Below, one piece after another: positions 1-5,358 of a stretch of 5,358 nt of DNA (position 1 is the first letter of the stretch; every line of letters begins with the position of its first letter). Source of the DNA: Acidobacteriota bacterium (GTDB taxonomy: Bacteria > Acidobacteriota > Vicinamibacteria > Vicinamibacterales > SCN-69-37); contig JANLHE010000026.1 of assembly GCA_024653875.1 (NCBI GenBank), forward strand, positions 1 through 5,358, read 5' to 3'. The notes under the pieces were generated by a model. That model saw only the letters and a list, made by a program, of their open reading frames with translations, did not search any database and was not told the origin of the DNA. The position numbers and the translations under genes are program-made.

Positions 1-1532
1 CCGGCGGGCTGACTGGCGGTGCCGGCCACGCTCCGGAACGTGAGGGCCACGTTGCCCGCGCGTTGCGACGTCACGTCCTCGGGCGTATACCCATGATCGA
101 ACCCGAACTTGAACTCATGCCGCCCGCCGGCGAACTCGGACAGGTAGTAGTTCCAGTTGGACGTGACTTGCAGGCGGCGGCGGAACATCAGGTTGTTCGT
201 CGCGTTGTTGCGAAGCCGCACGCCGGCCGCATTGTCGAACAACGTCTGCTGATCCGTCTTCTGGCTCAGCGGAAAGTGCGTATTGCTGTACGCGATCTTC
301 GTGTCGCCGACGAGGCTGTCGGTCACGACCGAGTTCCAGGACAACTGGGAGATAAGGAACGTGTCGTGTTCCTTGGGGTTGGAATCGAGGGTCACGTTGG
401 CGCCCGCGCCGCGGTTCGGCTTGTCGTACCACTGGTAGTTGCCGTAACTCTCGAAGCGGTTCGACGAACCCAGCGAATAGGTCAGCTTGCCGGACACGCT
501 CCAGATCTCGGTGGAGTCCCTGTCATTGCCCGACGTGATCTGTGGCACCTGCGGCGGCGAGATCGCGGGATACCCAGGGACGTTCACGTGTGTCTGCTGG
601 TTGTTCACGTTGCCGAAGTAGAACAACCGGTTGGCCACGAGCGGGCCGCCCGCCTGGACGTTCGCGTTTGAAATGAAGTCCACCGCCTGGGCTTCCGGGC
701 GGAAGCCGGCGGTCTTCAGCGCTTCATCCACGTTGTCCCACTGCGTCGTCTTGCCCTGGTAGCTCCCCCCGACCTGGCCGCCGAACCGATTGGTGCCAGC
801 GCGGGTGACCATGTTGATCAACGTGCCCGACGTGCCCATGGAAATGTCCTGGGCGCCGGTCGTCACCTGGACGTTCTCGAACGTCGCCGGTTCGTAGTAG
901 TTCATCGAGAAGCCGATCGCCGCCGGGTCGCCCACGTTGACGCCATTGACCAACTGGACGTTCTGCGAATTCGGCGTCCCGCGTGACGTGAACGCGCGCT
1001 GCAGCCCGGCCTGATTGCCGCCCACGTCCGGCGCATTAAACACCAGCCCGGGAATCTTGTACTCGAGAATGCTCCAGATATCCTTGCCGCCCGGAGTCGT
1101 GTCGAGCAACATCGCGTCGAGGTTCGTGGCCACCGAGGCGCTCTTGGTGTCCACCACGGGCGTCTCGCCGCGGACCGTGATTTCCTCCGTCATCGCGCCC
1201 ACCTTCATCGTCGTGGCAATCGACACGGTCTGGTTCTGCACGACCTGCACGCCCGCACGCGTGATGGTCTGGAACCCCGAGAGCGTGGCTTTGATGGCGT
1301 AGGTGCCGACCGACAGCGCGGTGAACCGCTGGACGCCGGTCGAATCCGTCACACCAACCAACGGCTGGGGCAACACGGGGCTGGTAACCGTGACAGTTAC
1401 GCCAGGGATGGCCGCGCCCTGGTCGTCAATGACCTTCACAAAGATGCCGCCGGTTTGCACCTGCGCCCACGCGGGCGACGCGATACCGAGCGACAAGAGC
1501 AGGATTCCCGTGAGACAGGACTTCCGTAACAT
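1..1532 (-). CDS. TonB-dependent outer-membrane receptor, Oar-like, with CarboxypepD_reg-like N-terminus (3' end beyond window)
   Basis: The minus strand reads open from an ATG at 1532 down to position 1 with no stop: 510 codons plus two bases. Residues 1-23 are a Sec signal peptide (basic MLRKS start, hydrophobic core, AWA|Q cleavage site). Residues about 28-112 look like a carboxypeptidase-regulatory-like beta-sandwich (GGIFVKVIDDQGAAIPGVTV, then a GTYAIKATLSGFQ strand pair). Residues about 113-246 are the plug, from EEITVRGETPVVDT to the hallmark INMVTRAGTNRFGG beginning at residue 239. The barrel follows, with alternating aromatic strands such as NRLFYFGNVNNQQ. Family members are usually about 900-1100 aa, so roughly half is missing. 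The family sits in the outer membrane and imports ligands using TonB-ExbBD energy. The substrate cannot be read; the divergent secreted peptidase makes peptides a reasonable but unproven guess. A strong Shine-Dalgarno supports this start. Confidence 0.93.
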   Translation of the reverse strand, partial: MLRKSCLTGILLLSLGIASPAWAQVQTGGIFVKVIDDQGAAIPGVTVTVTSPVLPQPLVGVTDSTGVQRFTALSVGTYAIKATLSGFQTITRAGVQVVQNQTVSIATTMKVGAMTEEITVRGETPVVDTKSASVATNLDAMLLDTTPGGKDIWSILEYKIPGLVFNAPDVGGNQAGLQRAFTSRGTPNSQNVQLVNGVNVGDPAAIGFSMNYYEPATFENVQVTTGAQDISMGTSGTLINMVTRAGTNRFGGQVGGSYQGKTTQWDNVDEALKTAGFRPEAQAVDFISNANVQAGGPLVANRLFYFGNVNNQQTHVNVPGYPAISPPQVPQITSGNDRDSTEIWSVSGKLTYSLGSSNRFESYGNYQWYDKPNRGAGANVTLDSNPKEHDTFLISQLSWNSVVTDSLVGDTKIAYSNTHFPLSQKTDQQTLFDNAAGVRLRNNATNNLMFRRRLQVTSNWNYYLSEFAGGRHEFKFGFDHGYTPEDVTSQRAGNVALTFRSVAGTASQPA

Positions 1533-1538
1533 GCTTTG

Positions 1539-1546
1539 CTCCCCCT
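1539..1546 (-). promoter_or_regulatory. Shine-Dalgarno of the TonB-dependent receptor
   Basis: On the minus strand AGGGGGAG lies 6 nt before the ATG at 1532. This is a near-ideal ribosome binding site and fixes the receptor start. The two plus-strand genes in the window have nothing comparable. Confidence 0.8.
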
Positions 1547-1576
1547 GCAGTTCAACGACTGCAAAACGCAAACACG

Positions 1577-1596
1577 CGGCGGTGGCGAAACCGCCG
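1577..1596 (-). other. Small hairpin in the receptor 5' leader
   Basis: CGGCGGT and ACCGCCG form a perfect 7-bp GC-rich stem around a 6-nt loop. If the minus-strand promoter at 1614-1642 is used, the hairpin lies about 30 nt upstream of the Shine-Dalgarno, inside the transcribed leader. There is no U-tract, so it is not a terminator. It may stabilise the mRNA, or it may be chance in GC-rich DNA. Confidence 0.35.
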
Positions 1597-1613
1597 ACCT
1601 GCTGCTGAGCTGG

Positions 1614-1642
1614 AGCATACGCGAGGGGTCCGGCCGGCGCAA
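1614..1642 (-). promoter_or_regulatory. Predicted sigma-70-type promoter of the TonB-dependent receptor
   Basis: Read on the minus strand, TTGCGC (1642-1637) is followed after exactly 17 nt by TATGCT (1619-1614). The -10 box matches the consensus at four of six positions and the -35 at its first three. Transcription would start near 1607 and give a leader of about 75 nt. This is the best minus-strand pair I found by eye in the divergent gap; no experiment supports it. Confidence 0.45.
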
Positions 1643-1646
1643 CGCC

Positions 1647-1676
1647 AATGTCACGGCGTCGCTGCCGTTTGACAAT
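1647..1676. promoter_or_regulatory. Imperfect dyad, possible operator in the divergent promoter region
   Basis: The left arm AATGTCACGGC (1647-1657) and right arm GCCGTTTGACAAT (1664-1676) are inverted repeats. The outer AATGTCA/TGACAAT parts match at six of seven positions and the inner CGGC/GCCG parts match fully. The right arm carries two extra T residues, and six bases separate the arms. The right arm contains the TTGACA -35 box of the peptidase, and the left arm lies just upstream of the receptor -35 box, so a bound protein could affect both genes. Operator function is inference. Confidence 0.35.
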
Positions 1677-1698
1677 CCTGCCGGCCGGGTCGTAGTGT
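1669..1698 (+). promoter_or_regulatory. Predicted promoter of the S9 peptidase, near-leaderless
   Basis: A consensus TTGACA (1669-1674) is followed after 18 nt by TAGTGT (1693-1698), a weak -10 box that keeps the key T-A-...-T positions. Transcription would begin about 1705, at or just before the ATG at 1707. That leaves no room for a ribosome binding site, which agrees with the lack of any purine-rich sequence before the ATG. Confidence 0.45.
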
Positions 1699-1706
1699 CC
1701 CCGGTC

Positions 1707-3893
1707 ATGACACTGCCACTGACGCCGCGAGGGGTGGTCGGACCCGGACTTCTGCTGCTCGTTATCGGGTGGTGGGTGCCCGTTGGGGGCACGCCCGCAC
1801 CACCGCCGCAGCCGGCGTCGGGACGCCTGACGATCGACAGCCTGATTGACATCAAGCACCCGTCCGCGCCCGTGTGGTCGCGCGACAGCCGGCGGGTGGC
1901 GTTCCTGTGGGATCGGGCTGGCGTCACGAACCTCCACGTGGCGGCGGCTGATGGAACCACGCCCCCGGTGGCGATCACGAACGACGGCGCGCCGACTGCC
2001 GGTGTCTTCTGGGGTGCGGACAGCCGGGACTTGTACTTCACGCGCGCCGGCGCGCTGATGAAGGTGCCTGCCGGTGGCGGCACGCCGCAACCAGTCTTCG
2101 CCCAGCCGCCCGGGACCAACCTGGTCGTCTCGCCGGACGGATCGCGTGCGGCGTACATCACGGTCGAGGCCGGGGCCACGCGGCGGGAGATTCACACACG
2201 GTCACTGGTTGATGGCAGCGACCGCGTCATCGCGACCTTCGATGGCCCGGTGGCGTCGCTGGCCTGGGGCCACGGCGATTCCCTGACGTTCACGAGCGGC
2301 GGCCGCGGCGGTCGGACGATCCGGCACGAGAGTTCGCCTGGGTACTCCGGCGCCAAGATCATCTACCTGGCCACCGAGAACGTGGCCGGGACACCAGGGC
2401 AGAGTTATGTCGTCTCGATCGCGGACGGCGCACCGAAGGCCTATACGTCGACCATCGCGGGCGCAGGTGGCGGGCGCGGGGGCGGCAGGGGCGGCGGCCG
2501 GTGGATTGACCCGGCGCACTTTCTGGCCGAGCGCACGGTCGACTTCACGCGTCGCGAAATCTACATCGGGGATACCACTGGCCAGGCGCCACGACTGGTG
2601 CACCAGGAAACCAAGGACACGTTCTGGAGCATGACCGGCGATGCGCAAGGCGGCGCGCAGGCGTCGCCGGATGGGAAGTGGATCAGTTTTCTGAGCGATC
2701 GCGACGGCTGGGATCATCTCTACGTCATGCCCTCGACCGGGGGACCGGCGATCCAGATCACGAAGGGGGCCTTCGAGGCCTGGCGTCCAACCTGGTCACC
2801 GGACAGCACCCGGATTGCCTTTGATTCCAACCAGGGCAGCAATCCCGGCAACCGTCAGCTTGGCCTGGTCACGCTCAACGGCGATCCCGCGCGCGCGACG
2901 ATTGCGACGCTGACGACCGGGCGCGGGACGAACACAGCCCCGCGGTGGTCGCCCGATGGCCGGAAGCTGGTGTATCAACACACCGACCCACGGAATTCGG
3001 CGGACCTGTGGGTGATTGACGCGGCGCCCGGCGCAACACCTGTGCGATTGACCAGTTCTCTCCCCGCTGGCCTCGATCGCACGGCGCTCGTCGAGCCGGA
3101 ACTGGTGGAATACGCGGGTGCGGACGGCAAGAAGGTGCCGGCGTATCTGTTCGTCCCAAAGACGCTGGACCGCACGAAGAAGCACCCGGCGATCGTCTGG
3201 ATTCACGGCGACGGAGTCAACCAGAACTACGACGGCTGGCACATCCAGCGGAACTACGCGGTCTACTACAGCTTTCACCAGTACCTCGCCCAGCAGGGAT
3301 ACGTGGTCCTGGCACCCGACTACCGTGGCAGCATCGGATACGGATCGGCGTGGCGGGAAGGCGTCTACATGGACGTCGGCGGCAAGGACTTCAGGGATGC
3401 CGGACTCAGCGCGAACTACCTGAAGGCCCTGCCGTACGTGGACGGCGAACGCATTGGCGTCTGGGGACTGAGCTACGGCGGCTTCTTCACGCTGCTGGCG
3501 GTGACCGAAATGCCGACGGCGTTTCGCGCGGCGGTCAACGTCGCCGGCGTCGCCGATTACGCCCTGTACTACGAAGACCCGTACCACGGGGGCTGGACCG
3601 TCAGCCGGATCGGAACACCGGAAAACAATCCCAAGGTCTACGCCCAGGCGTCACCCGTGTCACACATGGACCGCCTGGTCCGGCCCCTGCTGATTCTGCA
3701 CGGCACGGCCGACGTCAACGTGCCCTACGTGCACTCGGTCCGCCTCGTCGATGAGCTGCTCAAGCAGGGTAAGGGCGATCTGGTGTCATTCATGGCCTAC
3801 CCCGGGGAGTTCCACTATTTCACGCGCGCCCATGTGTTGAAGGATGCCTGGACGCGGGTGGATCAGTTCTTCGCCAGGCATCTCAGGAACTGA
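1707..3893 (+). CDS. Secreted S9-family serine peptidase (prolyl oligopeptidase / DPP IV-like)
   Basis: Complete 728-aa protein ending in TGA at 3891-3893. Residues about 10-28 form the hydrophobic part of a signal peptide after an Arg at 8, followed by a Pro/Ala-rich linker, so export to the periplasm or outside is likely. Residues about 41-455 are a TolB/PD40-type beta-propeller with repeated [W/A]SPD-type turns: VWSRDSRRVAF at 56, QASPDGKWISF at 318, TWSPDSTRIAF at 362 and RWSPDGRKLVY at 413. Residues about 461-728 are the alpha/beta-hydrolase domain: oxyanion-region HGDG at 500-503, nucleophile Ser589 in GLSYGG, Asp669 in HGTADVNVP, and His703 in YPGEFHYF. Family members cleave peptides, often after proline, and the propeller limits substrate size; the exact specificity is not visible. 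The frame is open upstream to a TTG at 1536, but that extension buries the signal peptide and lacks export features. ATG 1707 is preferred; GTG 1695 is an alternative. Confidence 0.93.
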   Translation: MTLPLTPRGVVGPGLLLLVIGWWVPVGGTPAPPPQPASGRLTIDSLIDIKHPSAPVWSRDSRRVAFLWDRAGVTNLHVAAADGTTPPVAITNDGAPTAGVFWGADSRDLYFTRAGALMKVPAGGGTPQPVFAQPPGTNLVVSPDGSRAAYITVEAGATRREIHTRSLVDGSDRVIATFDGPVASLAWGHGDSLTFTSGGRGGRTIRHESSPGYSGAKIIYLATENVAGTPGQSYVVSIADGAPKAYTSTIAGAGGGRGGGRGGGRWIDPAHFLAERTVDFTRREIYIGDTTGQAPRLVHQETKDTFWSMTGDAQGGAQASPDGKWISFLSDRDGWDHLYVMPSTGGPAIQITKGAFEAWRPTWSPDSTRIAFDSNQGSNPGNRQLGLVTLNGDPARATIATLTTGRGTNTAPRWSPDGRKLVYQHTDPRNSADLWVIDAAPGATPVRLTSSLPAGLDRTALVEPELVEYAGADGKKVPAYLFVPKTLDRTKKHPAIVWIHGDGVNQNYDGWHIQRNYAVYYSFHQYLAQQGYVVLAPDYRGSIGYGSAWREGVYMDVGGKDFRDAGLSANYLKALPYVDGERIGVWGLSYGGFFTLLAVTEMPTAFRAAVNVAGVADYALYYEDPYHGGWTVSRIGTPENNPKVYAQASPVSHMDRLVRPLLILHGTADVNVPYVHSVRLVDELLKQGKGDLVSFMAYPGEFHYFTRAHVLKDAWTRVDQFFARHLRN
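2460..2501 (+). repeat. GGGR tandem tract inside the S9 peptidase propeller
   Basis: Residues 252-265 read GAGGGRGGGRGGGR, three GGGR units encoded by varied GGN/CGG/AGG codons. A shorter GGRGGR occurs at residues 198-203 (nt 2298-2315). The reading frame is intact on both sides, so these are encoded flexible loops between propeller strands and not a frameshift. The unit codons differ, so this is protein-level low complexity more than a fresh DNA slippage tract. Confidence 0.75.
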
Positions 3894-3904
3894 CCGAGGT
3901 CCAG

Positions 3905-3923
3905 CCGGGCTAGAATCACCCGG
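3905..3923 (+). promoter_or_regulatory. -10-like box TAGAAT flanked by a short inverted repeat, before the restriction-methylase gene
   Basis: TAGAAT at 3911-3916 matches the sigma-70 -10 consensus at five of six positions and ends 6 nt before the GTG start at 3923. It is bracketed by CCGGG (3905-3909) and CCCGG (3919-3923). No good -35 box is present at 17-18 nt; CTGACC at 3890-3895 is only 15 nt away. The geometry predicts a transcript starting at or next to the GTG. The 5-bp stem has no U-tract, so it is a poor terminator for the peptidase gene. Confidence 0.4.
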
Positions 3924-5358
3924 TGCCCACCATCGACGCGTTCATCGACCGCTGGAAATCCGCCGGCGGCACGGAACTCGCCAATTACCAGCTCTTCCTG
4001 ACGGAACTGGCGTCCCTTCTGGACCTTCCCAGGCCCGAGCCCTCGAGCGGCGATCCCCGCACGGACGCGTACGTCTTCGAGCGGCCAGTCCGGTTCGTGC
4101 ACGGCGACGGGACGGAGTCCGCCGGGCGCATCGATCTGTATCGCCGCGGGTCCTTTGTCCTGGAAGCCAAGAAGGTCCGCCAGACCGCGCCCAAGGGGTT
4201 TGACGATGCGCTGATGCGGGCGCGCGGCCAGGCCGAGCAGTACGCGCGAGCGCTCCCGGTCGACGAGGGCCGTCCCCCCTTCCTCGTCATCGTCGACGTC
4301 GGCACGGTCATCCAGATCTACAGCGACTTCACGCGGTCGGGCGCCACCTACACGCCGTTTCCGGATACCCGGTCGCACCAGATCAGGCTCGAGCAACTGC
4401 GCGACGAGGCGGTGCGGAATCGTCTGCGGCAAGTGTGGCTGGATCCGATGTCGCTGGATCCGAGCCGGCAGGCGGCCAAGGTCACGCGCGTCATCGCGGC
4501 CCAATTGGCGGACATCGCCGTGCAGTTGGAAGAGGCCGGGCACCCGGCCGAGGCGGTGGCCGGATTCCTGACGCGATGCCTGTTCACGTTCTTCGCCGAA
4601 GACGTGGAGCTCATTCCAAAGCGCAGCTTCGCCACGCTGCTGGATTCACTCATCAAGGAGCCCGCGCACTTCGTGCCGATGGTGCGGGAGCTGTGGACGG
4701 CGATGGACAAGGGGGGCCTGTCCATCGCGCTGAAACAGACGCTGCCGCAGTTCAACGGCAAACTCTTCAAGGACCAGACCGTGCTGCCGCTCACCCGCCC
4801 GCAGATCGAGCTGCTGCGCAAGGCGGCCAACGCGGACTGGCAGTTCGTGGAACCCGCGATCTTCGGCACGCTGCTGGAACGCGCGCTCGATCCCACCGAA
4901 CGGCACGCCCTCGGCGCGCACTACACGCCGCGCGCCTACGTCGAGCGCCTCGTCGTCCCCACCATCGTCGAACCGCTGCGCGAGGATTGGAAGGACGTGC
5001 AGGCGGCCGCGTTGACCCTCGCGGCTGAGGGGAAGGACAAGGAGGCGCGCGCGGAGGTGCGGGCCTTCCTGCAGAAGCTGTGCACCGTGCGCGTGCTGGA
5101 CCCCGCGTGCGGGTCCGGGAACTTCCTCTACGTCACGCTCGAGCACCTCAAGAAGCTCGAGGGCGAGGTGCTCCTGCAGCTCGAGGCGCTCGGTGTGTCG
5201 ATGACGCTCGAGGCCACCGGCTTCACGGTCGATCCGCATCAGTTCCTCGGGCTCGAGATCAACCCGCGCGCGGCCGCCATCGCCGAGCTCGTGTTGTGGA
5301 TCGGCTACCTGCAGTGGCACTTCCGGACGCGCGGCCACGTGCTGCCGAGCCAGCCCGT
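3923..5358 (+). CDS. MmeI-like type IIL/IIG restriction enzyme-DNA methyltransferase fusion (3' end beyond window)
   Basis: Open from GTG 3923 to the window end, 478 codons plus two bases. An in-frame TAG at 3911-3913 rules out an earlier start. The N-terminus has a PD-(D/E)XK nuclease motif, Asp71-X9-Glu81-Ala-Lys83 (RIDLYRRGSFVLEAKK), with the same spacing as MmeI, followed by RARGQAEQYARALP at about 99-112. A helical spacer fills about 175-320. The methyltransferase part begins with GAHYTP at 331-336 (motif X-like), then the SAM-binding DPACGSGNF at 393-401 and FLGLEINPRAAAIAELVLW from 441, whose Glu445 fits the SAM-ribose contact. The NPPY-type catalytic motif, target-recognition domain and C-terminus lie outside; MmeI relatives are about 900 aa or more. 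Such enzymes methylate adenine on one strand of their site and cut at a distance, needing no separate methylase. BREX PglX and DISARM methylases share the C-terminal fold, but the intact N-terminal nuclease motif favours MmeI-like. It starts 29 bp after the peptidase, likely with its own promoter. Confidence 0.85.
   Translation, partial: MPTIDAFIDRWKSAGGTELANYQLFLTELASLLDLPRPEPSSGDPRTDAYVFERPVRFVHGDGTESAGRIDLYRRGSFVLEAKKVRQTAPKGFDDALMRARGQAEQYARALPVDEGRPPFLVIVDVGTVIQIYSDFTRSGATYTPFPDTRSHQIRLEQLRDEAVRNRLRQVWLDPMSLDPSRQAAKVTRVIAAQLADIAVQLEEAGHPAEAVAGFLTRCLFTFFAEDVELIPKRSFATLLDSLIKEPAHFVPMVRELWTAMDKGGLSIALKQTLPQFNGKLFKDQTVLPLTRPQIELLRKAANADWQFVEPAIFGTLLERALDPTERHALGAHYTPRAYVERLVVPTIVEPLREDWKDVQAAALTLAAEGKDKEARAEVRAFLQKLCTVRVLDPACGSGNFLYVTLEHLKKLEGEVLLQLEALGVSMTLEATGFTVDPHQFLGLEINPRAAAIAELVLWIGYLQWHFRTRGHVLPSQP

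Noticed and set aside
63..671. Plus-strand open frame of about 200 codons opposite the receptor gene.
   Set aside because: The encoded protein is a low-complexity Val/Arg/Ala mix with no domain, typical of the antisense of a GC-rich gene. The minus strand here encodes clear TonB-receptor barrel sequence.
1536..1706. In-frame N-terminal extension of the peptidase from a TTG at 1536 (57 extra residues).
   Set aside because: It overlaps the receptor's leader and Shine-Dalgarno, puts 57 polar residues before a clear signal peptide, and has no ribosome binding site. ATG 1707 gives a normal exported S9 peptidase.
2796..3587. Minus-strand open frame of about 260 codons opposite the peptidase, and similar shorter ones at 1436-2179 and 2202-2717.
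   Set aside because: They lie over a frame with an intact catalytic triad and propeller repeats. Their products lack recognisable motifs, and high GC makes long antisense frames common.
3894..3922. Possible rho-independent terminator after the peptidase gene.
   Set aside because: The only inverted repeat (CCGGG/CCCGG) has a 5-bp stem, a 9-bp loop and no T-tract. Read-through into the next gene cannot be excluded.
5138..5257. Cluster of five CTCGAG palindromes within 120 bp (5138, 5156, 5180, 5207, 5252).
   Set aside because: All five are in-frame Leu-Glu codon pairs (CTC GAG) in a helical region; codon preference explains them. Nothing links them to the enzyme's own recognition site.
3863..5338. 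Minus-strand open frames (3863-4543, 4348-4896, 4646-5338) opposite the restriction-methylase gene.
   Set aside because: The plus-strand frame has nuclease and methyltransferase motifs in the right order and spacing; the opposite frames have none and have no ribosome binding site worth noting.
1..5358. CRISPR array, tRNA, rRNA, insertion sequence or attachment site.
   Set aside because: No spaced direct repeats, cloverleaf, rRNA-like stretch, transposase frame or terminal inverted repeats were seen on either strand; coding genes cover nearly all of the window.

Overview
The window is GC-rich throughout and holds three protein genes with little space between them: a TonB-dependent receptor on the minus strand that runs off the left edge, a complete secreted S9-family peptidase on the plus strand, and the 5' part of a fused restriction-methyltransferase on the plus strand that runs off the right edge. 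A receptor with a carboxypeptidase-regulatory-like N-terminus, next to an S9 peptidase carrying Gly/Arg-rich loops, is the gene content I associate with Acidobacteriota (Vicinamibacteria-like), probably from soil or sediment. This placement is inference; the window has no rRNA or marker gene.

Layout. Positions 1-1532 (minus): Oar-like TonB-dependent receptor with signal peptide, CarboxypepD_reg-like domain, plug and the start of the barrel; about 510 residues are visible. Positions 1533-1706: a 174-bp divergent promoter region. It holds a Shine-Dalgarno sequence and a 7-bp leader hairpin for the receptor, a TTGCGC-17-TATGCT promoter for the receptor, an imperfect dyad, and a TTGACA-18-TAGTGT promoter for the peptidase. 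Positions 1707-3893 (plus): S9 peptidase of 728 aa with a visible Ser589/Asp669/His703 triad. Positions 3894-3922: a 29-bp gap with a TAGAAT -10-like box just before the next start. Positions 3923-5358 (plus): an MmeI-like (type IIL/IIG) restriction-modification protein with an N-terminal D-X9-E-X-K nuclease motif and the SAM-binding motif DPACGSGNF. It is cut off before the catalytic NPPY-type motif and the target-recognition domain.

How they fit. The receptor and peptidase are plausibly co-regulated from the shared divergent region and may act together: a periplasmic or extracellular peptidase beside an outer-membrane importer suggests peptide use, though the substrate is not readable from sequence. 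The restriction-methylase is functionally separate and may mark the edge of a defence region to the right. The most notable non-coding observation is that both plus-strand genes lack a Shine-Dalgarno sequence and have a -10-like box 6-8 nt before the start codon, consistent with leaderless transcripts, while the receptor has a classical leader. I do not see a clearly new system in this window.
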